64,000 nucleotides of DNA from Bacteroidales bacterium (GTDB taxonomy: Bacteria > Bacteroidota > Bacteroidia > Bacteroidales > WCHB1-69), in NCBI GenBank assembly GCA_017395245.1, contig JAFPVR010000010.1, positions 1 to 64,000 on the forward strand. Direction: 5' to 3'. Shown one piece after another: positions 41,060-49,308 of the stretch. The notes below the pieces were generated by a model, which was not told the DNA's origin, made no database searches, and was given only the letters and a program-made list of their open reading frames with translations. Within the stretch, counting starts at the first letter, position 1. Every line of letters starts with the position of its first letter. A program made the position numbers and the translations under genes.

Positions 41060-41140
41060 TTTGGCGGAGGGAGTCGAACCCTCAATATGCAGACTCTTGT
41101 GAAGAGCGTGCCTCGCTACCATGTTGCGACCATCAACCAA
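41060..41140 (-). tRNA. Aberrant tRNA-like gene (anticodon would be CAC)
   Basis: On the minus strand a good T-arm (GAGGG TTCGACT CCCTC), a D-arm (TCGC-loop-GCGA with AACATGGTA) and an anticodon loop TTCACAA (CAC, valine) can be drawn. The acceptor stem is poor: TTGGTTG opposite CGCCAA needs a bulge, and there are extra bases before the D-arm and a long variable segment. It has the same GTGTATTTTTGCAG promoter as the real tRNAs of this window. Either a divergent functional tRNA or a decayed one. Confidence 0.5.
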
Positions 41141-41151
41141 TGTTTCGACTG

Positions 41152-41159
41152 CAAAAATA
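41152..41159 (-). promoter_or_regulatory. -7 box of the tRNA-like gene
   Basis: TATTTTTG within GTGTATTTTTGCAG, identical over 14 bases to the tRNA-Met and tRNA-Pro promoters. Confidence 0.75.
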
Positions 41160-41221
41160 CACTTTTTTTAATATGCAAACATTCTTCGATAATTTTTTTA
41201 CGAGGCGATTTGCGTTGCGCG

Positions 41222-41284
41222 GTAGAGACGCACGGCCGTGCGTCTCTACAGAAAAGGCGCGACCTGATTGGCCACGCCCTTTTT
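41222..41284. repeat. 28-bp palindrome (family A) and adjacent hairpin
   Basis: Palindrome at 41222-41249 with arms GTAGAGACGCACGG. Next to it, AAAAGGCG ... CGCCCTTTTT (41251-41284) can form a terminator-like hairpin just beyond the stop codon of the FISUMP gene. Confidence 0.75.
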
Positions 41285-41305
41285 CATCCTATAATCGACA
41301 TTAGA

Positions 41306-43456
41306 TCAGTCGCGGAGGCAGCGGACGGAAAAAAACGCATAAGCATTTTCAGTTTCTCCGTTAGAAGACAAATTCATTGCATCATCCATAAATCTGTAAT
41401 GTACCGCTTGATTAACAACGTAATCTCTTGTCCAAAAATAGTTTCGTTCACCGAAATTATGATAGCCATCCCAGTAACGCCCCGCCAACTGTGTGGAAAA
41501 GCCAGTGGAAGCAATAAGCCCATAATAATTTTGTCCAGCATAATCAGCCAACGCACCCCATTCAGTGTATGAGGGCACATGCCAACCCGTTGGACAAATA
41601 CCTTGTATGTCTAAAGTTTGACCCTGATATGAATTGTCAAGGTGCATTGTTGCATACCACTGATACAAGTAACCGTATTCAGCAACATTCGATTGGTCAT
41701 TGTTCGGATATTTGCGGGCATTTCCAAACAAAATGGTATCCCCGTTGGCGTAGTGGGTAGTTCGCAAATTTTCTTTCATCCAGCATTGTTCGCCAATCAT
41801 TACAGCGTTGTACACGTTACCGTCAACATCGGTGACGGTGGGGGTATTTGGACATGGTTTCTCATCTACGACAAGTGTCGGACTACTACCTGAATCCTCA
41901 TCGCGGAGACATCGGACGGAAAAGCAGCTCAGCGTGCCGTAGCCTTCACCTCTTGCAACAAATTGATTTCCATTGATGAATATCCTCGGATACAGGTAAT
42001 TGGTTGACCAGAAATTCGCGTAATCACCTACATTTCGCATAAAACCACATACTCCATAACCAAGAAATCCGTATCCGCCGCTAGGCAATGCTGAAAATCC
42101 TGTTATATTGTTTGTTTGCTGGTTATTTCCAACCGCTGCGGTATTTATTGAATTATTCCAATCGGTAGTCGATGCCAATGCCTTTGCAATCCAAGTTCTA
42201 TTGTTATAGGTGGCGAACTCACTGACACAGCTATCCTGACTGCTGACGTAATATGCTAAGGTGGTCCATTCCTCATCACTTGGCAAATGCCATCCCAAAG
42301 GACAAATACCTCTTCTATGTCCAACAAAATCAAACCCTCTCTCATAGTCACCCGCTGTCACAACACTTGTTTCCCCAAACTCCAAGTTATAGGTATCAAT
42401 AGCTGCGTTATAGTTATATAACAGGCCATAGTTTTTAGGTGCGTATGTGATCGAATCATTATTAAACCATCTCGCTTGTTTACCTGTATAAGTATAAGTC
42501 GTGTTTGCAGGAGGGATAAGGTAAGTTCCTGTGCTGGGGGATGTTGTAGTGCGCAGGTTCTCTCTCGTCCAGCACTGTGTGCCTATTTGAACGGTGTTAT
42601 AGACGTTGCCTTCGTGGTCAGTGACGGTGGGTGTGTTCGGACAAGGAATACCATATGTTGTGGAGGTATCAATAGGGGTTTGGGTGGTGTCATCTGGCGT
42701 GATTTCTCCACCAGTAGTGTCTGAAGCGATAAGGGAATCAATAGTGGACTGCAATGTAGCAACTTGATTCTGAAGTTCCGACACCAATGCCGCCAAAGCA
42801 CAAATGTCCACACCGCCACATTGTTCGGCAGAGATGTACCCCGCGTCATTGTTAAACGCACTAACGTTTGTAGGGACAATGGGGATGGCGGGGATATCTG
42901 CCGCAGTGATGTAACCCGCGTTGTTGTTGAAGGCGCTAACGTTAACAGGTTTGTTTTGGATGTAGGCGTCGCTGGTCGGGTCAGTTACATTCCAGTCGGC
43001 CTGCACATTGGCTTCGCCGCCTGCACCGTGGGCTGCGATGTAGTCTGTAACAGCATCTTCAACGACAGAAGGGTCAACGTTGTCCGCATACAGCGCATAC
43101 GGTACCGCGTTCACGGGCGTGACACTCGTCACGGATGCGCCTCCGGGCAGTGTGATAATCGTCCGAACGCTGGCACCCGACCAGACGACATCCGCCATTG
43201 TGGTGGTGCCAGTGGGTGTACCGTCTCCAATCATCAAGGAAAGGAGACCGTTGAGGTTGGTCTGCACGTTGGCGTGATTTTCAGCATATTGCACATCGCC
43301 GGAAGTATTGAGAATACTCACTTTCACTTGGACGGTTGTGCCGGTTACCAGTTCGTTGGCATCGTTGCGTACTACCGCCTGGTAGCTCAGTTTTTGGGCG
43401 GTTGCTCCGACCGCCAGCAGCAGGATTGCTGCGAAGAGGGTTAGGGTTTGTTTCAT
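41306..43456 (-). CDS. Secreted protein with two FISUMP domains
   Basis: A 716-residue protein with signal peptide (MKQTLTLFAAILLLAVGATA). Residues about 20-130 form an N-terminal beta domain (KLSYQAVVRNDANELV) found at the start of many Bacteroidetes FISUMP and tail-fibre-like proteins; a region with NNAGYI repeats and a coiled-coil segment follows (about 170-250). Two Fibrobacter-succinogenes-major domains come next (about 270-525 and 535-716), each with TVTDHEGNVYNTVQIGTQCW-like starts, ENLRTT, CPLGWHLPSDEEW and a final FSVRCLRD. These C-type-lectin-like domains have no proven function; surface display is likely. No T9SS tail is visible. Confidence 0.85.
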   Translation of the reverse strand: MKQTLTLFAAILLLAVGATAQKLSYQAVVRNDANELVTGTTVQVKVSILNTSGDVQYAENHANVQTNLNGLLSLMIGDGTPTGTTTMADVVWSGASVRTIITLPGGASVTSVTPVNAVPYALYADNVDPSVVEDAVTDYIAAHGAGGEANVQADWNVTDPTSDAYIQNKPVNVSAFNNNAGYITAADIPAIPIVPTNVSAFNNDAGYISAEQCGGVDICALAALVSELQNQVATLQSTIDSLIASDTTGGEITPDDTTQTPIDTSTTYGIPCPNTPTVTDHEGNVYNTVQIGTQCWTRENLRTTTSPSTGTYLIPPANTTYTYTGKQARWFNNDSITYAPKNYGLLYNYNAAIDTYNLEFGETSVVTAGDYERGFDFVGHRRGICPLGWHLPSDEEWTTLAYYVSSQDSCVSEFATYNNRTWIAKALASTTDWNNSINTAAVGNNQQTNNITGFSALPSGGYGFLGYGVCGFMRNVGDYANFWSTNYLYPRIFINGNQFVARGEGYGTLSCFSVRCLRDEDSGSSPTLVVDEKPCPNTPTVTDVDGNVYNAVMIGEQCWMKENLRTTHYANGDTILFGNARKYPNNDQSNVAEYGYLYQWYATMHLDNSYQGQTLDIQGICPTGWHVPSYTEWGALADYAGQNYYGLIASTGFSTQLAGRYWDGYHNFGERNYFWTRDYVVNQAVHYRFMDDAMNLSSNGETENAYAFFSVRCLRD

Positions 43457-43490
43457 ATCTTTGGGTTTTTACGTTTCTTATTCTGGTATT

Positions 43491-43540
43491 CCAGGGCTCA
43501 CTTCGTTCACCTTGGGTTGACCCGTGTCGGGCTTGCTGAC
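43491..43540 (-). other. Possible third structured leader
   Basis: Hairpins CCAGGG/CCTTGG and CCCG/CGGG joined by TTGA, 34 bases upstream of the FISUMP ATG. Resembles the two leader elements at 21.8 and 23.7 kb in layout but not in sequence. Confidence 0.35.
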
Positions 43541-43564
43541 CTTTTGGGAATAAAGGCTAACTAT

Positions 43565-44572
43565 TCACTCATTCTTCACGCATCGCACACTTACACCATC
43601 GCTGGCGTTGAAAGTTTTTTCCATCGGACTGTCGCAATAGTAGGCGCATTCGGTAACGAGAACGCTCGTTGTAAAGGTAGTGCTGTTGTGGCTGTATGTG
43701 TCACTCCACCAGTCAGCCTGGGTGCCAAGACCTTCATAGCGATCAAGTGCAGAATTGTAGATGCCTGCCGGAAGGGCTGTGAAACCCGTGCTGTTGGTAT
43801 TGTCATTGGCATGCGGCCCTACCCAAAGTGTAGTGGCGTTCAGCGCAGGGACGCCCTCGTTGCGTAAAGCGGTCATTTCTGTACTTGTGGGAAGGTGCCA
43901 GCCGTTGGGACAGATACCCTGAATGAGGCCATTGGCATCGGGGGTCGGCATCTCGCTGCCATCCTCGGGCACGTTCACGGCAGAGTACCAAGTGTAAAGT
44001 CGCCCGTAAGTTGCCTCGTTATCCGCCTCGTTTGGATGCGACAAGGATTTGTAAACCAATGCTTTGTTGATTGCGGTAGCCCCGTCGGCATAGTGTGTGG
44101 CCCGTAAATTCTGTTGCGTCCAACAGTGACCTGCCACCATGACGGTCGGATACACGTTGTGATCGCCGTCATACACCAGTTCTCCGCATGAAACGACATT
44201 CATCACTACGAGTTTCAGATGTTTTGCCAAATCGTAGTGATGATTCGCTCCTTGAAGAAGGTAGAGGTCGTTTTCGTATATGCCGGCAGGCGTTTCAGGC
44301 GGGTACGAGAACCCGTTGGCATTGTAGCCTTCGCCATAATTCACGGTAGCGTTAATGTATTCACGCACAAGTTGCGTCTGTGCCATCCCGGTGGACACCA
44401 CAAATCCGTTTTCAGAGGTTTGTCCGGCAAAGGTCTGCCCGATAACGGAGTAAGTGTTGTTGCCATTTTCCGACAAGCCGCCGCCTACCACGAACCCTTT
44501 CATTGTCGCGGTTTGTGCGCCCGCCATTGTAATGAGTAGCACTGCGGCCATCATCATAAATGCTTTTTTCAT
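43565..44572 (-). CDS. Secreted FISUMP-domain protein
   Basis: A 335-residue protein; signal peptide MKKAFMMMAAVLLITMAGA. Residues about 20-105 are a leader domain (GGGLSENGNNTYSVIGQTF), also seen in front of T9SS-associated repeats. One FISUMP domain fills the remainder (DGDHNVYPTVMVAGHCW, CPNGWHLPTSTEMTAL, ending SVRCVKNE). It lies about 110 bases upstream of the two-domain FISUMP gene in the same orientation and probably shares its transcript. Confidence 0.82.
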   Translation of the reverse strand: MKKAFMMMAAVLLITMAGAQTATMKGFVVGGGLSENGNNTYSVIGQTFAGQTSENGFVVSTGMAQTQLVREYINATVNYGEGYNANGFSYPPETPAGIYENDLYLLQGANHHYDLAKHLKLVVMNVVSCGELVYDGDHNVYPTVMVAGHCWTQQNLRATHYADGATAINKALVYKSLSHPNEADNEATYGRLYTWYSAVNVPEDGSEMPTPDANGLIQGICPNGWHLPTSTEMTALRNEGVPALNATTLWVGPHANDNTNSTGFTALPAGIYNSALDRYEGLGTQADWWSDTYSHNSTTFTTSVLVTECAYYCDSPMEKTFNASDGVSVRCVKNE

Positions 44573-44775
44573 AGCACTTTATTTTGTGCTCCGTGATTCC
44601 CAACCCAGAGACGGTTAAAACTATAAAAAGATCCACATAAAAAAAAGCGCGGGAATCTGAACTCATCGCTCATCCCGCTCTTGTAGGCTCTCGCATTGCC
44701 TTGCATCCGAGGATAAGCAATGCCGAAGCCCACGCCGTGTGTATATTGAAACAGGAATTGGGGAATTCCCATTTT

Positions 44776-44803
44776 GTAGAGGCGCAATGCATTGCGCCTC
44801 TAC
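44776..44803. repeat. 28-bp palindrome, family A variant
   Basis: Perfect palindrome with arms GTAGAGGCGC, centre AATGCATT, in the leader region between the FISUMP and prolyl oligopeptidase genes. Confidence 0.9.
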
Positions 44804-45051
44804 CGCATATACAAAACCATGGACATTGACAATTGCCTTACCTTGCGGATGCTTTCGGAATTTGCGAGATTCACAAGAGCCGCAGATAAGACGTTGACTC
44901 AACGCCTTTTATATGTTTCGTCGCCCGCCTTCCGCCCGTCCGGGGCATCGGTGCGGACAACGGTGCAAAAATACGATTTTTTTGGAATTGCAACGAGACG
45001 GTTTTTTTTTTTCAGGACACCTTCGCACCAAAAAAATGTACCGAGAGTATT

Positions 45052-45155
45052 GGATAGTTCATCCGAAACCATGTTGATTTCGGTAGTTACGGATAAACTA
45101 TCCGCGATAGTATATCCGTAACTATGTTTTTTTTTGCGTTTCGGATGCACTATCC
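45052..45155. repeat. Nested hairpin element
   Basis: Outer inverted repeats GGATAGTTCATCCGAAAC (45052-45069) and GTTTCGGATGCACTATCC (45138-45155) enclose an inner palindrome with arms TAGTTACGGATA. About 104 bases, no coding potential; MITE- or RNA-like. Confidence 0.7.
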
Positions 45156-45183
45156 CCCAAAAACCATAGCCTTTTTTCAGCTC

Positions 45184-45215
45184 ATTGTTCACAGTTCACC
45201 ATTCACTAATCACAA
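45184..45215. repeat. TTCACAG-type heptamer tract
   Basis: Units TTCACAG, TTCACCA, TTCACTA, ATCACAA directly upstream of the prolyl oligopeptidase promoter. Confidence 0.75.
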
Positions 45216-45221
45216 AAAACA

Positions 45222-45229
45222 TATCTTTG
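45222..45229 (+). promoter_or_regulatory. -7 box of the prolyl oligopeptidase gene
   Basis: TATCTTTG, 31 bases upstream of the ATG at 45260. Confidence 0.75.
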
Positions 45230-45259
45230 CCAATCGAATATAATCAAACAATCATATCA

Positions 45260-47386
45260 ATGAAAAAACTAACAATCAGTATTTTAGCATTAAGCACCAT
45301 TGTTATGCTTGCAGCATGTCATAAGAAAAACAATATTCCCAAGGTGGAATATCCCGAAACCAAGAAATGCGACACCGTCGATCACTATTTCGGCGTGGCT
45401 GTACCGGACCCGTATCGTTGGCTCGAGGACGACTATTCCGAGGAGACCGCCAATTGGGTGAAGGCCCAGAACGAGGTGACCAACAAATTCTTAGCACAGA
45501 TTCCCTATCGCGACCAGATGAGGCAGCACCTCAAGGAACTGCTGAACTATCCGAAGGAAGGCGCGCCGTGGAAGAAGGGCGACCGCTACTTCTTCTACCG
45601 CAACGACGGTCTGCAGAACCAAAGCGTACTCTATTACAAGAACTCCCTTGATGGTGAGGCAGTTGAGCTGCTCGATCCCAACAAACTCTCCGACGACGGC
45701 ACCGTGGCGCTCTCCACGCTCGGCGTTTCCGACGACGGCAAGTATCTCGGCTATGCCATCTCGCGCAACGGCAGCGACTGGCAGGAGATTTACCTCAAGG
45801 ACATCGAAACGGGCAAGGTCCTGGACGACCACCTCGTATGGGTGAAGTTCTCCGGCATCGCCTGGAAGGACGACGGCTTCTTCTACAGCCGCTATCCAAA
45901 GCCGAAAAACGAGCTTTCCGGCGTGAACGAGAACGGCAAACTCTACTACCACAAAGTCGGCACCGACCAAAAGGCCGACCAGTTGGCTTACGAAGACCCC
46001 ACCAACCCGAACATCGGCTTCAGCGCCGAGGTCGTCAATAAACGCTATTTAGTGATTTACGGCAGCGAATCCACTTCCGGCAATTGCTTGTATTACAAAG
46101 ATTTGGATGACCCGAAAGCACAGTTTATCAAAGCGGTGACGGACTTTACGGACGATTACGCAGTGATTGACGAAATCGACGGCCATTTCCTCGTGATGAC
46201 CAACCACAATGCGCCGGAATACAAAGTCATCAGCATCCCGATCGGCAGTCTCAATACAATGGGCTGGACGGATGTCATCCCGGCCACCAAGGGCGAAGTG
46301 CTGACGGGCGTGAGCCACATCGGCGGACGTCTGATTGCCAACTACACCAAGGATGCCCGCTCGGTGGTGAAGATTTTCGGCGAGGACGGCAAGTTCCTGG
46401 GCAACCTCGACAACGACATGATCGGCACTATCAGTGGCTTCGGCGGTGAGGCGGAGGATACCGAGACGTTCTACACCGTCACCTCCTACATCACCCCGGC
46501 AGCCATTTACCGCTACGACGTAACAAACAACAAATCAACCTTATACAAAAAGTCAGAAATCAAGTTCAACTCCGACGAATACGTGACCGAGCAGAAGTTC
46601 TACACCTCGAAGGACGGCACCAAAGTTCCGATGTTCATCACCCACAAGAAGGGCATCAAGATGGACGGCAGCAACCCGACGCTGCTCTACGGTTACGGCG
46701 GCTTCAACATCTCGCTCACGCCCAGTTTCAGCGCGACCCGCTTGGCGTGGTTGGAGCAAGGCGGCGTGTATGCCGTGGCCAACCTGCGCGGCGGCGGCGA
46801 GTACGGTAAGGAGTGGCACGAGGCCGGCACGAAGATGAAAAAGCAGAACGTCTTCGACGACTGCATTGCGGCGGCGGAATACCTTATCAGTCAAGGTTAT
46901 ACCTGCAAGGAGAAATTGGCGTTGCAGGGTGGCTCCAACGGCGGTCTGCTCGTCGGTGCGGTCGTGAACCAGCGTCCCGACCTCTTCGCGGTGGCCATCC
47001 CGCAGGTGGGTGTCATGGACATGCTGCGCTACCACAAGTTCACCATCGGCCGCTACTGGGCGGTGGATTACGGCACCAGCGAGGACAGCAAGGAGATGTT
47101 CGAGTACCTCTACAAGTACTCGCCGCTGCACTCCATCCAGAACGGCAAGGAGTATCCGGCCATCTTAGTGACCACCGCCGACCACGACGACCGTGTGGTG
47201 CCGGCGCACTCGTTCAAGTACGCGGCAGCGTTGCAGAACAGCGACATCGGCGACAGACCGCACCTCATCCGCATCGAGAGCAACGCGGGCCACGGCGGCG
47301 GCAAACCCCTCGACAAGACCATCGACGAGGTTACAGACATGTTCTCGTTCATGTTCTATAATATGGGAGTTGAGCCGAGGTATTAA
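45260..47386 (+). CDS. S9A prolyl oligopeptidase, lipoprotein
   Basis: A 708-residue serine peptidase cleaving after proline in short peptides. The start at 45260 gives a lipoprotein signal (MKKLTISILALSTIVMLAAC), so it is exported and anchored. Residues about 30-430 are the seven-bladed propeller (VPDPYRWLEDD marks its beginning); the hydrolase domain carries the triad in LQGGSNGGLL (Ser), TADHDDRVVP (Asp) and SNAGHGGG (His), with GYGGFN and ANLRGGGEYG as family signatures. The stop codon is the start of a GGTTAAA/GGTTAT heptamer array. Confidence 0.93.
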   Translation: MKKLTISILALSTIVMLAACHKKNNIPKVEYPETKKCDTVDHYFGVAVPDPYRWLEDDYSEETANWVKAQNEVTNKFLAQIPYRDQMRQHLKELLNYPKEGAPWKKGDRYFFYRNDGLQNQSVLYYKNSLDGEAVELLDPNKLSDDGTVALSTLGVSDDGKYLGYAISRNGSDWQEIYLKDIETGKVLDDHLVWVKFSGIAWKDDGFFYSRYPKPKNELSGVNENGKLYYHKVGTDQKADQLAYEDPTNPNIGFSAEVVNKRYLVIYGSESTSGNCLYYKDLDDPKAQFIKAVTDFTDDYAVIDEIDGHFLVMTNHNAPEYKVISIPIGSLNTMGWTDVIPATKGEVLTGVSHIGGRLIANYTKDARSVVKIFGEDGKFLGNLDNDMIGTISGFGGEAEDTETFYTVTSYITPAAIYRYDVTNNKSTLYKKSEIKFNSDEYVTEQKFYTSKDGTKVPMFITHKKGIKMDGSNPTLLYGYGGFNISLTPSFSATRLAWLEQGGVYAVANLRGGGEYGKEWHEAGTKMKKQNVFDDCIAAAEYLISQGYTCKEKLALQGGSNGGLLVGAVVNQRPDLFAVAIPQVGVMDMLRYHKFTIGRYWAVDYGTSEDSKEMFEYLYKYSPLHSIQNGKEYPAILVTTADHDDRVVPAHSFKYAAALQNSDIGDRPHLIRIESNAGHGGGKPLDKTIDEVTDMFSFMFYNMGVEPRY

Positions 47387-47453
47387 AGGTTAAAGGTTAT
47401 AGGTTATTGGTTATGGGTTATTGAGGTAGGGACGTGCCGTGGCGCGTCTCTAC
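47384..47453. repeat. Heptamer array plus 28-bp palindrome between convergent genes
   Basis: AGGTTAA, AGGTTAT and GGGTTAT units (47384-47422) start in the prolyl oligopeptidase TAA. A family A palindrome variant (47426-47453, arms GTAGGGACG/CGTCTCTAC) ends one base before the flavoprotein stop codon. Confidence 0.85.
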
Positions 47454-47454
47454 C

Positions 47455-48588
47455 TCAATTTGGTTGGTGTTTTTGTATGATGCTCTTCGCGACCACCGCC
47501 GCAGAGGCGAACGCAAAAAACAGATTATATCCCCCGCAGAGCCCGTCAACATCCAGCATCTCACCGAGGATGAACATGTTGCGGTGTTTTTTGGCGGCGA
47601 AATGCTCATCCACTTCCGACACGGCGATGCCGCCGTGCGCCACCTGTGCCGCGTCCATCGGGTAAGTGTCTTCAATGTCAAAGCTAAGTCCTTGGATATA
47701 AAACGGTTTCCGATTATAGTAAGCCAGCAGTTTGGGATGCAGGATGCCTTTCATGTTGTGTCCGCTCTCCATAAACGACAGCAGGTCGAATTCCTCGTCC
47801 CAGTAGGTGAGGTTGATGCTCAACTTGCAGTTTTTTCGGTCGGCGAGGCGACGGTACAGCGATGACAGATTCATCACCACAATGCCCGACACGCCGTTGT
47901 CCTTGAAGATAATCTCGCCCGCCTCCTTGTGTATCAGCCGGTCGCCCTGATAGAGCGACACGATTGCCTTGGTGCGGCAGCCGGAGAGCGATTTCGGGTA
48001 GCCCTTCAAGATAAAACCGGAAAGAGAAGGTTCCAACCGTTTGATTCTCAGGTGTGAATCCTTTAGATACTGGTTATAGCCTTCCTGGTTTTTCGGAATC
48101 ATGCCTGCGGGTGAACCCGTGGCGAGCACTACCGTGTCGAACAGCGTGGGGTAGTCGTTGACCCGCCATTTTCCATTCTGATAGTCAAGATGTTGTATGT
48201 CGTATTCGGTTTCGATGCGCACATTGTCGGACGGGTAGTCGGTGAGCACCTCGACGACGGTTTGTGCGAACTGCGTGGCGGGATAGACGCGGCCCTCGCT
48301 ATCGGCGACGGTCAGCATGCCCCAGTCGTTGAACTGTCGGTCGAGGTCTTTCGGGGTGTATTGCCGCAGTAGGGCGGTGATGAAGTCGACTTTGTTGTAG
48401 TGTTTCGGGCGGATGTTGCGGTTGAAGATGTTGGCCTTGCCACCGCCCGATGCGCGCAGCTTCGCCCCCACCTGCTTGCCGCGCTCGAACACAGTAACGT
48501 GAAACTGTGGATTTTCTGACAGCTTCCGGGCGAGGAACAGTCCTGACGCACCGCCTCCAATAATGGCGATATAGGGAGTGTAACTCAT
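47455..48588 (-). CDS. BaiN/HI0933-family flavoprotein
   Basis: A 377-residue FAD-dependent NAD(P) oxidoreductase-like protein. FAD-binding IIGGGASGLFLA (residues 9-20), ASGGGKANIFNRN (47-59) and VVLATGS (152-158) motifs, and the late GGYNLFFAFASA block are those of the HI0933 family. The usual motif is SGGGRCN; here it is SGGGKAN. Relatives include the bile-acid enzyme BaiN, but most have no assigned substrate. It overlaps gmk by four bases and is co-transcribed with it. Confidence 0.85.
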   Translation of the reverse strand: MSYTPYIAIIGGGASGLFLARKLSENPQFHVTVFERGKQVGAKLRASGGGKANIFNRNIRPKHYNKVDFITALLRQYTPKDLDRQFNDWGMLTVADSEGRVYPATQFAQTVVEVLTDYPSDNVRIETEYDIQHLDYQNGKWRVNDYPTLFDTVVLATGSPAGMIPKNQEGYNQYLKDSHLRIKRLEPSLSGFILKGYPKSLSGCRTKAIVSLYQGDRLIHKEAGEIIFKDNGVSGIVVMNLSSLYRRLADRKNCKLSINLTYWDEEFDLLSFMESGHNMKGILHPKLLAYYNRKPFYIQGLSFDIEDTYPMDAAQVAHGGIAVSEVDEHFAAKKHRNMFILGEMLDVDGLCGGYNLFFAFASAAVVAKSIIQKHQPN

Positions 48589-49154
48589 TTTTTATCAAGA
48601 AATTCGCGGATAGTCTGGAGCATTTCTTCGCGGGCATCGTCGAGATTGTCGTTGAGAATGACCTTGTCAAACTGTGGGGCGAAGGAGAGCTCATACTCGG
48701 CCTTCTCCACCCGTTTGCGCAGCGACTCGTCGGTCTCGGTACCGCGTTTGCGCAGCCGGTTTTCAAGTTCCTGCACGGAAGGTGGTTCCACAAAGATGGC
48801 TAATGCGTTGTCGCCGAAGTACTTCTTGATGTTGAGTCCGCCTTTCACGTCCACGTCGAAAATTACCACTTTTCCCTCGTCCCAAATGCGATCGATCTCG
48901 CTTTTGAGGGTGCCGTAGAACTGGTTGCGGTAGACCTCCTCCCATTCGAGGAAATCCTCGCGCTTGATGCCTTTTTTGAAGTCGTCGACGGAGAGGAAAT
49001 GGTAGTCTTTGCCGTTGACCTCGCCCTCGCGCATGGCGCGGGTGGTCGCGGAGGTGGAGAAGCGCAGCTCGGGGAGGAACTGCAGCACGTGTTTCACGAT
49101 GGAGGTCTTGCCGGCTCCCGACGGCGCGGATACGATGATTACTTTGCCATTCAT
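48585..49154 (-). CDS. gmk: guanylate kinase
   Basis: ATP:GMP phosphotransferase, essential for GTP synthesis. The 189-residue protein has the P-loop SAPSGAGKTS (9-18), GMP-binding STSATTRAMREGE and the YGTLKSEI and FDVDVKGGLNIKK segments. Typical length. First gene of a two-gene operon with the HI0933-like flavoprotein; -7 box at 49175-49182. Confidence 0.95.
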   Translation of the reverse strand: MNGKVIIVSAPSGAGKTSIVKHVLQFLPELRFSTSATTRAMREGEVNGKDYHFLSVDDFKKGIKREDFLEWEEVYRNQFYGTLKSEIDRIWDEGKVVIFDVDVKGGLNIKKYFGDNALAIFVEPPSVQELENRLRKRGTETDESLRKRVEKAEYELSFAPQFDKVILNDNLDDAREEMLQTIREFLDKK

Positions 49155-49174
49155 AACAGGTCGTTTTGAGGCGG

Positions 49175-49234
49175 CAAAGATACGATTTTTTGGGAGACTT
49201 CGTGTTCGTCGTTTCTGTGAAAAACGTATTTTTG
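49175..49234. promoter_or_regulatory. Divergent promoters: gmk (minus) and TerB cassette (plus)
   Basis: TATCTTTG on the minus strand at 49175-49182 serves gmk; TATTTTTG at 49227-49234 on the plus strand serves the three-gene TerB-BrxD-helicase cassette. Confidence 0.7.
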
Positions 49235-49308
49235 CCGCCGCTCTTTCGGAAGCGGGCGCGGCTCGTGGAAATGAGCCATGAAGAGAACGGACAACCCTAT
49301 AGATACAG

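Noticed and set aside
41060..41140. Standard tRNA-Val or tRNA-His
   Set aside because: The CAC anticodon can be drawn, but the acceptor stem does not pair in seven bases and the D-arm is displaced; the GTG (His) reading is on the wrong strand relative to the T-arm. Kept only as tRNA-like.
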